NCBI GenBank assembly: GCA_013400155.1
Contig: VXBM01000137.1
Location: 405,388 to 469,387, forward strand
Direction of reading: 5' to 3'
DNA length: 64,000 bases
Origin: Helopsaltes ochotensis
Lineage: Eukaryota; Chordata; Aves; Passeriformes; Locustellidae
Part shown: positions 1 to 12,604 of the stretch, piece by piece
How the letters are laid out: each line of letters begins with the position of its first letter
Numbering within the stretch: position 1 is the first letter of the stretch
Notes under the pieces: generated by a model
Database searches by the model: none
The model's input: only the letters and a program-made list of their open reading frames with translations
Told to the model about the DNA's origin: nothing
Program-made: the position numbers and the translations under genes

Positions 1-2034
1 ATTTCTGTCTGAGTGAAGTATTGACCCACTTTGCATTTCAAGCATCCAATCCAACAAGTTCTTTTTGTGTGCTAATAATCTCAATGAATAATCCTTCTGC
101 CTGTATCCATACATCTATTCTTCTGTAAGACTGTATCTCTTTAGCATCCTGTTGTGTTTTCATTTGGGCAACCTGACAGTTAGTTTCTGTGAATTTGAAA
201 GCTGGATCAGCACTCTTAAGAACAGATTGCAATAAATCTTCAAGAGCTCTGAGATAAATTTAGTGGTTTGGAATTTTTTTATTTCTAGAACTGCAGCTAA
301 AAAGCATCCAGCAGGTACGTTGTTGTTATGCAAACCCAGGAACTGTAATTTCTTTGCGTTATAAAAAGCCAAAATAACTCTTCTCAAAATAAACATGCCA
401 AACCCCTGGTTACCCTAGATTATTTTTTCACATATCAAGTAATGTAGTATTAGAACAGTAATTTTTATTTCAAACAACATAATGGCTTCATAATAGCACC
501 CTTAGCTGCCTTTTTTTTTGTTGTTTTTGTTTTTTCTTTGTTTAGCAGATATAAGTACTGAAACAAATACAATGGGAAACTTTTTTTTTTAAAATCTGTG
601 ATGATTTTTCTTTCTCTAAATGAAATAACATTATTGGTATATATTATGCAGTGGTGTCCATTATTTAAATAAAATAACTACACTTTTCACTTAAACCTTA
701 GCCTATTTGATGGTGAACACTATCTATAGTGCATCTTCTGACTGACTTAGTCAAAGTTTGGGAATGAATTTTGGAGTTTTGGACTATCTTCTGAGGCAGT
801 GTTTACCCCTGAAATGCAAGGGTAGACACTGTCAACTTGAATGTCTAATTAACCAGTTCAAATTTCTCACAGCATAAAATTATGTTTTAAGTTGCAATAT
901 CTGCAGTTTGAATGATAAAGATGCCCTCAAATGATTTTTTTTTCTTTTGCGGTTGCTCAGATAATATTTTATTTTATTTTGGTATTATACTTAATTGGTT
1001 AGATTCTGTTGCTAGCATGAAAGGGTCTGTATTATGGATTACACAGATGTATTTTAGTGAAGCATTTAATTTCAGGCAGCTAGATGGAGCCTTTGAAAGG
1101 CTGAGTTTTCGGTACTTAGACATCACAAGAATCATTTTAGACACTAACTTTAGTGACATTGTTTCAGCTTGGCAGTTCCTGTTGCAGGGAGGCCAGTATT
1201 AGCTGTTTTTCAAAGGATGTGTGGAAACCAGCGGTGATCTGGAAATGTTGCAGTCTTACACAGTAGTGGGTAAGGAATCACATTTAAATTCTAATTTTTT
1301 TTTTGTTGGTGCCTGTTACAGGAGGGCATTATTGTAGCCTTAATGTGCACTGAAGTCAAAGACCTGGTTAAGGGGAATGTAAGTTAAAGGGAAAAATGGT
1401 GTAGAGATGTCCTTTGCATTTTGGACGATTCATCATATATTCTCATAGTTGCTTTAGATAAAGTTATCTTTAAGGGAAAACAAGTGAAAAACCCTAATTA
1501 AAACTACAGATGTGCCCTTTTCCATTAACATATGGTTCTGTAAGCAATGGCTTTATGCTTATTACTTGGCTTTTGTGGTGACCAAGAAGATGCAAATGTC
1601 AGAATTTTCCCTGTGGTTGAGGCAGTCATAATTCTACTCTCCTGTGTAATCTAATATTAAGAAAAAATTGTTCCTGAATGAGGAAAATTACATTGTCTTG
1701 CTACCTGAATAGTTAATCTCTCAGAATTTAAAAGGAGTTTCATTGTTGTGATTTTATTCCTCTGGGAATTTGTCTGAAGTTAGTTGAAGACTTTAAAAGC
1801 ATATTGGAAAGAGGTGGTGAAAGAGATCGTAGATACAGGTATGCACTTGTGTGGCCAAGAACATAGATAGTAATCACATAAACCTTATTTCCATAATGGC
1901 AAATATATTGCTTGCTTGAAATGGAAAATTGGGCACTCTTAATTGCTTTCTTAAATGCTTTTGGAAAAAGCATTTTGGAAAAAAAAATTCTTTGACAACA
2001 GACAGTAATAAATAAAAATCCAAGTTGTAGGTAG

Positions 2035-2073
2035 AATTTGTTGTAGGAAGTTGTAGGAATTTGTTGTAGGAAG
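2035..2073. repeat. Short tandem repeat, 23-bp period
   Basis: The unit begins aatttgttgtaggaag and restarts 23 bases later (2035 and 2058), giving about 1.7 copies, with a further internal echo of ttgtagg. It is a small local duplication in intronic DNA with no sign of function. Confidence 0.7.
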
Positions 2074-5000
2074 AATTGTATCTAAAATATGGAATGATAA
2101 GGTGAAAGTATAGTAACAGTATCCTTTTGTTACATTAATGTTTTTAAACTCTCAAAATGACAATTACTTTTTCTTGAGAGGAGGAGCAGAAGGCATAACT
2201 ATCTTGCATCAAAAATTACCTGGGAAAATGAGAAGTAATTCTCAATTGAGTTGTTCTCACCATCATGTACCAGCAAAGCCTGGCTGCTCAGTGGTAAGGT
2301 GTAAAGCTAACCAATGTGATATTGAATCTTTTCCAGCAACCCATCTAATAATGAATCATTCTGGATCAAAATAAACCCATTACTACTGGTCTTATTTCTT
2401 TTTGTTCTATCACATTATGAAGTATCTTCTAAGCTTTGGATTACATTAACAGTGTTGAAGTAAGTTCTTAGATTGTTTTGTTTCTTTTGATTAATCCAGG
2501 CTTTTTTGGTACAACAGATCAATGTTAAGTGGCAAATATAAAGCAAAATACTTTGACGATTTTAACTCAGCCTATAATTTTTTCTAACATATTCTTTGCT
2601 GTTACTTATCTATGCTTTTCCAAGTGGGCTAGATAGTACCCATACTCCAGAGTCAGCACAGTCTCAGCCTTCTCTTTTTTCAGGAGCTTCTGGGAGGGAA
2701 GGGAGTAGCTAGTACCTTAACCAGCATTTCTGCCACATGTGATGGGCTATTTTACTGGCCTGGAGCAAGTGGGTTTCTTAGTTATCTGCTTTATCGTGGC
2801 ATTGACTAAAAAGAAACACCTAGACAGACACCTGTTACTGATGTTCCTGCTTTTAAAAATGTTACTTAGTAACATTAGTAAATGGAAGCTAGAAACATAA
2901 TATTTAAATTGAGTTAGAAACATGATATTTGGGAGTATTTTAACATCATGTTCTTTTACAATTTGCCTCTTATTTTGAATGTCTAATCAATATTCTTTCC
3001 TTTTTTTCCTGATGTCTTTTATTCTCACTTGTCTTCATTTGTCTTATTTATGCAAATAAAGAAGTGGTGACTAATTTTTCATTTTCAATTGTCTAGTGAT
3101 TATTTGGGATTTTTTCATACAGTGATTTTTAATATAGTTCTTAAAATCTGGTGATATTTTATTTTTCTGGGGCATATGTGCTTTTGAATGAGTGATGAGG
3201 GATAGAGATACTTTTTAACCTCTGGACTACAAGAGGAGGCTGGAAGCATTTTTATGTTCACCAACTTTTGGAACAAACACTACTCAAACACTTCAGTGTC
3301 TGTAATTACTCAGACAAAAATGAGGTGTTATTTCCCGTATTGGGTATTGTCCCCCTTGCACAGATGCACGCTTTTTTTCCTAAGAAGTGTCATATGAGCT
3401 GTGAGGTATGACAGAAGGATAGGTTCTGTGTTAAGAGTTTTCTCTGCCTGAAACCATAAGACATGGTTAAAAACCACTGAAAGCAAGAACTTTTCAAATA
3501 CAATTGTTTAGGAAACCCTTGGCCTCCTGACTAAGGCAGTGGGCTGTCTCACACCTTACCAGAGGTGACGAAAAGTAGCACACAGCTGATAGGAGAAACA
3601 AGGATTATAGATTTTCATCCTAGGACACGGGTAAAGAGCATGATGACTTGAAATGAACACCTATGACTTTGCCAGGAAAACCTGACATCCAAATCTGCTT
3701 TTAGTATAGAGGATAATATCCTTTTAAAAAGCTTGCAACAGACACGTTTTAGATGGCCTTAACTTTTATGTCAGGTCCCATATGCTGTGCTGTGTCAGGT
3801 CTCCCTGGTCTACTCAGTTTCACTGAATACTTATTTTTAGTTCCATCCATAAATGTTCAGGCAGAATCGTTTGGCTGTAGTTATGATGCTCTCTGGTTTT
3901 GCTCTTCTGTTTGATTTGGGCAGTTTTCTTCCCTTATTCACATAAAACTCAAATCTTTGCCTTAAACATGGAGTTTTCCAGTGAAACACCTCGGATTTTG
4001 GGATATATAGAGCGTATATAACACTATGAGGAGATGTGTTACAGTTATGAGAAATGCACTTACAAAATGAAGAATGTATATGCATTACCCATGATAAATA
4101 GAAGGCTATTTTACATTAACCACCTCTTACAAAATTTCTGTTCATACAGAGAGTGGAAACTTTTAATTGTGTATTTATGTGAAAAATCCTTTCTCCTTCC
4201 TCATTTTCCAGCTCCCTGCAATATTCAATAAATGAAATCACTCTATTCATAAACCACATTTCTCTATAGTGTCTGGTACAATATACTTACTATACAATAG
4301 CTCTTTTGTTGGCTTTTGTAGGAGGTGCTTTCTGGGGCAGGAGAGTGTGGGGCTTTCAACTGTGTTGGAGCCATTTTAATTGAATCTTTCCTCCTCTCAT
4401 AGTTTGTTTTACTCTAGACACTCTGATGGTTTAGTATTCAGGACTATGGGCTGTGAGGCTGATATTATAGCCAGTTGCTGCAGGTCCTGTTCATCTTCAT
4501 TTCTGGCTGTACATTCCTGCTGTCCTTGTTTCCAGAACTGGTGGTTGTGTCACATTACAGTTACCCAGTTGGGGAATATGAAATAGAAGAAAATGAAGTC
4601 TACAAAGAAGTGAAAGTTGTTCAGTAGGCTGAGCTCAGTGGGTCACCACATAGTCTGATGAAAAATGTGGCATTGACTTGAGAGAGAGAATGTAGGTGGC
4701 CTGAGGGTGAAGGGAGGGAGGGAAGGACAACTGTTTTTCTGCAGTAGCAGACTACTAGGTGGGCATAAGAGGTCTGCAAAGCTTGTGTGTTTGTTAGCTT
4801 CACATGGATCTTGTGCAGTTCCCATAGGTTGGGGGAATGTCATGGAGCCCAGCTGATTCTGTGCAGGAGCAGAAGAGGCAATTGAATAATTAGGGAGGAT
4901 GGCTGAACAAATTAGGAGGAAACAGACCATCTGAATACACTGAGTGTGAGAGTGAGAAAGGATAGGAAATGGGAGGGGGTGGGATGAAAAAGATTAATGC

Positions 5001-8000
5001 TACATTGCCAGCATGTTCTTTTTCTTTTCTATTTTATTTTTATAATCTTAGTCCCTACTGTCAAGTGGCTACCTGGAATCTGTACTTTCTTTTTTTTAAA
5101 GAAAGGTTCTAGTGCTGCTGTTTGCTGAGAGTATAACCAAAGAGGGAGAAAGGGGAAATACAAGAAAATATAACTTATTATGTAAAGATTATATTGTAAA
5201 TGGTATGTATGTTTTGCAGTGCCTGACTCACACCTCTAGTACTTGATCTTGGATGTATTACTTAGGTGTGGATTTGCCAGAGAGTTAAAGGTGTCCTCAG
5301 CACCGCTATTAACAGTGGCTGCTGTGCCATGAACTCCTTCATTAAGAAGGAGCTACCCTCCAGTTTGACAGGCGTTGTGCCTCTGCTGGCGTTTGTATGA
5401 GTGGAGAGGTAAATGGATGATTAACAGAATTCATCCTGGAAGCCTAAATAATTGCAAGCAGTCTCTTCTGGAGACACGAGAGATGGTTCACAGAACTGAA
5501 AAGGAAGGGTAGTTTCAGCTTTGTAGGTGACCTTTGAAGAGAAGCTGTGGAAGCAATTATGCATGGGCCAGTTAGGAAGAGAATAGGTTTATGATGCAGA
5601 CTCTGTGATAGTTTTTTAGAGATGGCATTGGGGGCTTTTGTGTAATTAAGGGTATTATTTCATTTGAAGGAAAGAAAAGAGAGATGGGATAATTTCCGTG
5701 ACTGGGTGTACTGGGATTTCTCAGACTAAATTGTGCGTGCATGTGCATGCTCTATGAAATGCATACAGACACTGAAACATTGGGACAGGCTGGAGAATCC
5801 CATGTGTGCTGGACAGAGATCCCATATAAATGTGGTAGGTGTTGTGTGCTCCTGTTCAGACACATTGTGTTAACTGCACATGTCCATCGCAGTTGGGTAT
5901 GATGTGCGATGCACCCAATGTGACCTGGGTGTTCATCCTCCTAAGGATTCTGAGGAGTCTTGCCCTTCCTACGGAATGAGGACAAAGCAGAGATGTCCAG
6001 GGAAATGCAAGCTGAGGAGAAGACCAAGGTTTGCAGATGCAGAAATTCCTCTGGTGTGCCATATGGACCACTGCCCATAATTGTGCTGGGGACATACTTG
6101 TACATGATATAGCAACCCCAGTTAAAAAAATAAAAAAAGGAGTTTCAGAACTCCTCCTAAATGTGTCATGGTTCAGAATAATGCCATTAGACAGTAATGC
6201 CGGTAGTGTAATGTAGTACAGTGTAAGACAGTGAAGCTATTTGGAGACAAAGGCTGGATGTAGACTTACCAATAAGGAACAATGCAGAGAGATAAACACA
6301 AAAAGAAGACGAAGTTACTAGACTAACTGATTTAATCTTGATTTCTTATTCCCTGAAGGAGGAATACCTGAAAGAAAAAGACAGCAAGGGAGGAAAAGAA
6401 ACCCAAGGGAATTTATTCTGTGTTTCCCTGAGATAATAGAAAAAAAGATTAGAAAAATGAAGTTGCCCAGAATGAAGATCTATTTAACATTTACTTAAAC
6501 ACTGAAAAAAAAAGTTAACTAGTAAGGAGAGGAAATAAAATGTATAGTAGTTAGGATACTAAAATGATAGTTATCTGGCTGCAGTTCCTACTTCTGCTAA
6601 TGCTGTCCTGCTGCACTATTATGTATTTTATGCTTGTGTTTTCCCTTCTTTTGTCTTGTTTATTTGCACAGAGCCAGCAAACTCCTCTGGTTCCTATGGT
6701 CTTCACATGGTTTAGGAGTTTTCACAGCAAGGCCCTGAACTCATTATGGGCTTTCTGCTTTCTCTTCTTTCTTTGTGCTGCCTTGGTGCCTGGTAGTGCT
6801 ATTAATCCCATTAATTGGTGCCACACAATCAAGAAAAAGATTGATTTCTCCCTCCTTCTCTGCTGCTTCGTGTGGCAATTTAGAGCACTGACAAGTCTCA
6901 AGGCTGCAGCGCAGTCCATGTGAGCATGCTGTATTCCCACAGGGAGCCCTGCTGCAGTTAGTGAGACCCTGATTTACAAGAGGAAGGCCTTCACTCATAA
7001 CCAGCAGATTTAGTACAATGTTCAATAAAGAGCAATCAAATCATCAGGAAGCTTTAATTGGGCAATCGCTGTCAGGGTCAGGAAGTTATTTTGCAGTCTC
7101 GTAAACAAATGAAAATGTACACCAGTGATTCACAGACATTGTTTTCTAAATAAAAAAGCCTTAGAAAATCAGATTAATAATGCTTTGGCTGTTATTAAAA
7201 ATAGCTCTACAACTCCAAAACCCTATCATCATCTAAAATCACCCAGATTTCAGCTTCTAGAAACAAAGTGATTTTTAGTTGCCTAAGCCATTGCAGCCTT
7301 GATGGTAGAAGTGTCTGATGAGAAATGATGGGCCTAACTCCAGTTCTAGGTATAATTCAATTATCTGTCCTTAAGAATTACTGTTGCTACCCATAGAAAG
7401 TCTCCAATTGTTAGTACAGCTGTACCTCTAAATATCCAGCTAAGGCTCTAGCTCTCTTGTAAAATATAGACTTTTAGTCCTTTGTTTGAAAACCTGAGCC
7501 AGAGGACAGCTCCTGGATGTTGCAGGTCATGTCCCCATGATAGGCTAGTGAGGACATGGTGACTAAATCCATAGTGACAGTTTATATGGAGGAGATAGTC
7601 AAAGTGCAAATGACATTTTCAAGAAACATACCAGTTGGGTGTGTGTGTTAAAGTTACCTTGTTTGGGCTAGAAAGTGACTTTAGTAAGTTGATCCATATG
7701 ATATAATTATTAGTACTCATATTTTCTTAAGTCTTTAAAATATTTTTTCCGCTACTTTTCTTTCAGGAAAAATATATTATTCATTAGCTTGTATTTTTGG
7801 TACACAGAGACTGATAATATTTTTTTTTCTTATTTCATAATTACACGTTGCATTATATTAAAATGGCATTAATATTGCCATCATATGTGTAGCTTAGCTA
7901 ACCTATAACTTACAGAGTGGAAGGTGTATCCAGTTTATGTAAGCTAGTATTTATTTAGCTGTCCCCATTATCTCAGACCTATTTTATTTGTGGTCATGAT

Positions 8001-11000
8001 AGAAGTGTCAGCCTTAAGCCTGTGCAACCAATGCACTTGGCCTGAGAGGTCAAGTAGTGCCATCTGACATCCTCTCATTGCAGAGCCTTTTTTTTGCAGC
8101 TTGGTACTGACACAGTTCTCCGTTTCAAACTGCTCTTTAGAACTACTGTGAGTTCTTTCACAATTCTTCCATAGATGAGGTTTTTTAAGGACTTGGACAC
8201 GCAAGGTAGTTCTAATGAAACAAATAATGGCATTAGACCTCTCTTCTGTTAAACATGTGCCTGGATGTAACCTATGATATATCTACTGTATGTGGTCAAC
8301 AAAGTCTGGTGTTTTTCCTCATACAGTTCAACTGTATATTCACTTCTGCTCATCAGTTGTGTTTTGCTGAAATTTTTTTTTCTGGGCATGATTTTAGAAC
8401 ATCCTTCCTCTAAGGAGGAAGTGTATTGTCTGATGGAAGTTTTCCAGTGACTCTCTGTGCAGAAGCTGGATGGGGATGTGTTCTTCCTCAAGGTGCTTCA
8501 CAATAGGCAATACAACTGTGGAAAGCAGGAAAGTAGAGTGAGAGGCTTTTGTGTCTTCTGATGGTAGCCAGATCTCTCTCTTTGATTTGTGACATCTCAA
8601 TGCACTTGTGCACTGGTTAAGGCAGGTTTTTTTTCTTGTTTTTGTTTTGTTTTGTGACTCTAGTAGCCAAGCCTGGGTGAAAAAAAAAGCATCCAAGTAA
8701 CAGTTCCACACAAGATGTTGTAGTTGTGTCTAGGCACAGGGAATTGATTTTTGGTTGTGGAAACAAGTTAATGCAGGACTGTCCTGATACACGTTTAGAT
8801 TGAATTTTTGGCATTACATACTGCAGGATTAAAATAAAATACAGTATTTCTTAAATGAACAAAGCAAAATATTATTTAGGTATCTGTGCTGTTCTGAATA
8901 TGACTACTGAATTATGCCTGACATTTTACGTCTTTCCGTGCCTTCTGGGGAATATGATTGTGTCTTTTTTCAGGGTACACTTCAAGATGTTCAAACAAAA
9001 TGTAAAATCCTGTCCTTCCTACATGCGGTTAAATTAATTGTCTGCTGAAAATCTCTATTATCTTCATATTGTGTTATCATCTTCTGGCTCTAGTGATGAA
9101 AAGGTACCGTATTGTGACAGAAATTGTCTGGACATATTGCAAAGAGACCTGCCTGATGAGTTTTGAGTCTTATTCCAAGGCAGCATACAGCCAGTAAATG
9201 AGGTGAACAAGTAAATCTGGAGAGGATCTGGGACCATGCATTTTCAGCATGGTAATCTTGGTGCCTGCTTTGCAAGCATAGGTTTTCCGTCATATGCGCA
9301 GCCATCTGGGCAGTGGTGTTCATCTTCAGTAAGTGGTGTCATCTGCTGGACTCAGACCTTAGCCTTGCCAGGTATGGAAAGGTGGAAACCCTGACCCTGA
9401 AGGGCCTGATTTCTGGGAGAATCCCAGATGGCAGCGTGGGAGTGCTTCCCTGAATTGCAGCCATTTTTAGATGGAGACAGGCAGTGGCTGTAACTTCTCA
9501 GGGCTGAGGCAGAGCAATGAACCTGGTAGTGCCGGTGGGAAGCAGTTTGGGAACCTTGGAAAGTGGCTGGAGGCATGTAGAACATGGGTACCTCTGCACT
9601 CAGGGTTAACATTTCCTTTCCTGTGTAATTTTGCTGCTGTCTCTCTCCTACCTGATTCTTCACAGTTCATATTGCATTCTAAACCTGTATACACTTCAAG
9701 CCTGGTGCACTGTTTAGGTCAAATTGGACCACCTGCATGTCTTTTGCCTTATGTGTTTCTAATCTTCAATTTTCCAAAATTTGTTTTTTAGTCTGAATGT
9801 GATTGGATTGTCATTCTCAGAAGTTTCTTTGCCTTAAGTAGCGGAAATATCTATTTTAATTTGACTTGAAATAAAGACATAATCCATGAAGGCAGAGAAT
9901 ATTAGAAAGCTGTCAGAACTTTGCAAAAATGTTACGAGAAACCAAAAATCATTGAAGCATTTTCTCTGTCATCTTGGTTGCTGATGAGGAAAATCATAAA
10001 GGTAATTTTGGCTTAACTGATGGATCATAAAAAATCCATATGGAGGCTATCAGAGGTGTATTTTGCTTCCAACTGAACTGGAATTATTAAGGTATCTTCC
10101 TGGTTGGGGCTGAAGATAAATTCAGTGATATCTTTTAGAAATGAAATAGTTGCCAGTATCATGTGGTAACATTTAATAGATGATAGTACACAAAATGGAG
10201 AAAGATCTAGAGTATAAAAACAAATTAGTCAATATTTTCTATTAGTTAACATGGTTATTTAGATTTTACTAGAATATTATTAATTCATGAACTTATAATC
10301 AAGTTTTGTTATATCTGTGGACTGATGGCTTCAGCATGGCAAAAGATTCTTGTATTCTTGCATTTAGAGACCAATTCATTTCAATTTCATTGTGGTTTTT
10401 TTTTTTTTTCAAATAGCAAAGTTCAAGTGTGTTAGTTAAGCAAAAGCTTATCTATACTTAAGTGGACACAAGTTGAAATAACTTAACATGAAGGTGTTAT
10501 TTGTAATAGTAAAAAAGATTTTCCAGTTGCATTTAGAGAAGCACTGAGTATAAGCAGTGTTGAACCAAACTGAACATGACTAAGTGTTCTCAAAAGCATT
10601 TGAGAACTTGCAGAGACTCTGCAGTGGTGGTTATCCTAACAAGATGCTGCATTGCTTGTGTTACCTGTGACAGGCCAATCAGTGTGACCTTTCCTGTGTG
10701 GTGGAAAGTAGGATACAAGTAGTTTTAAGTCAATCAAGCAACTGCTTACATGTGCAATGACCTCTTTGTTTTCTTAAAATGCTATATAAAAAGTACTTGT
10801 TAGTATTATTTAAGGAGTTTCAGGCACAACTGCAGTATTTAAAGTCTACAAGTATTAAAAAACCTCTTTGCATTTTGCTGTGGTGAAGAGAAATTTCCAG
10901 ATTTTTCCATGGCAATAAATTCCGACCTTTCCAGTCCAGAAATCTCTGCTGTATTGTTGCATATTAAACATTTTGTTCTCTTTTAAACGCTGATTACAAC

Positions 11001-11995
11001 ATTGGTATGAAGTCTTATGAGACCGAGTCAATCTCTCACAGGTAAATAACAGGAAATTAAGATGTGTATCTGAATAGATATTAATCTATTCAAAGTGTAT
11101 GAATAAAACTTGTAATTATACTGCATATTGCTTATAGTTGTTTAGTTGCTGTACTAAAGGAACATTTCCAAATGACAGGATTTAAGTAATTTCTAACAAT
11201 CAGGGAGCATGTGTTAGCTTCTTTGACATTTGTTTAGTGAACATTACTGAAGCAAAGTTAGGGTTAATTTACATAGGCAGCTAAAGTCAAGGTAATTAAA
11301 TCTGTGTTAGAACTTCTCCACTCTGGACTCTGGTAACTCACATTCTCCATTTTGTGTCACTGTAACTGGTGGTTATTATTTGAAGTTCCATGTGAATAGT
11401 TTAAAAATTCTTGGTCAAGATTAAAAAAATATGAAAGCAATTTTTATAATAATTTTAACGCATAGAAGTTACGCAGAATATTTAATAACTTTGACCTATA
11501 CACACTGGGCAGTAAAACGTTTTAAAACATCATCTCACATTTAACTTTCTATTTAACTTGAGTAAATCTAGTGGTGTAGTAATGCAAAGTTACGGGGGGA
11601 GTGTTTGGGAGAGAAAAGAAGAGCACCTGGGAAGTGCAGTGGCTGTTGCACACATTTTTAAAATGTCTATTATCAAAGTTTTCCATGGGATGCAATTGAA
11701 AGGATTTCCATCAATCTTCAAAATATTCGTTTACCTCTTTTTTTCTTTTTGGTAGGCTTCCAGGAAGAATGAAGGAAGTGTTTGTAATTCTGCAGTCACA
11801 GAGCAGTGATCTAATTCATCAAGGCATTTTAAGCATGCCCATGGCTTTGTAATTATTTACTTCTCAGACATAAAGAATATCTAAGCCTGAGGGCTTTGCT
11901 GAGTCAACTCCTTAATATACCAATTGTTTTTTTCATAGATGGCCTTCTCCTGATCACCCCTCATAAACCCTTAATAATCCTTTATATAGTGGTAC

Positions 11996-12522
11996 TGTAC
12001 TGGGTCTGACAGGGACTGGATTTTCTTCACAGCAGAGCCTGTACGTTGGTGTATTTCAGATTTGTGACTGAAAAGTGTTGGTGCACCAGCTATTGCTTAG
12101 CAGTGGTTGCCCAGGCTCAAGGTTTTCTCTGTTCTTCTCTCTGCCCACCAGCCAGCAGGCCTGGGGTGGGGACAGGCTGGGAGGGGTCACAACTGGAACA
12201 GCTGACCCAGCCTGGGCAAAGAGACATTCCTTACCATTTAATGTCACGCTCAGCAATTAAACCTGGGGAGTCAATTTTCTGAAATAACTTGCTTCTGGGC
12301 TGGCAAGGCAGTGGGAGGTGGTGAATGATTGCCTTGGTATCACTTGTTCTTTCATTTTTTTTTTCTTTTCTCTTTCCTGTGGTTATTAAGCTGTCTTTAT
12401 CTTGACCCATGAATTTTTCTTGGTTTTGCTCTTTTCAGTTTTTTCCCCCATCCCACTGAGGGTGGGAATGAATAAGTGGCTGGTGTGTGCTTCACTGCTG
12501 CTTGAGGTCAGCCTATAACACA
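11996..12522 (+). mobile_element. Avian endogenous retrovirus LTR, probably solo, + orientation
   Basis: The stretch resembles a common avian retroviral LTR in order along its length: a segment with cagcagagcctgt and cagatttgtgactg, then gagacattccttaccattt with tcacgctcagcaatt, then gggaggtggtgaatgattgc, then ttaagctgtctttatcttga, and finally a C-rich ccccatcccactgaggg block and a CA end near 12520-12522. The proposed 5' end is a TG at 11996. No clean target duplication could be matched at the two ends, so both are approximate. No gag, pol or env sequence is visible on the left. The right side runs into an assembly gap only 7 bases later, so a solo LTR is likely but a collapsed provirus cannot be excluded. 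The family assignment rests on recollection of the LTR family. Confidence 0.75.
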
Positions 12523-12529
12523 GAGGTAG

Positions 12530-12604
12530 NNNNNNNNNNNNNNNNNNNNNNNNNNNNNNNNNNNNNNNNNNNNNNNNNNNNNNNNNNNNNNNNNNNNNNN
12601 NNNN
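12530..12604. other. Assembly gap (75 N)
   Basis: A run of 75 undetermined bases. It follows immediately after the LTR end, which suggests that repeat content caused the break. An apparent open reading frame spanning the gap on the - strand is meaningless because it is translated through N. Confidence 0.99.

Noticed and set aside
912..1202. 96-codon + strand open frame ending in a plausible-looking Leu/Gln-rich stretch
   Set aside because: It starts in a poly-T/Phe run, has no recognised domain, and does not match the missing first exon of C8orf34.
5856..6216. Overlapping + and - strand open frames of 60-80 codons with several Cys residues
   Set aside because: The mixed base composition keeps both strands open. 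No splice signals, domain or homologue was recognised.
6564..6923. 119-codon frame with hydrophobic, membrane-like composition
   Set aside because: The Leu/Phe/Cys content follows from T-rich DNA. There is no recognisable family and the - strand is also open.
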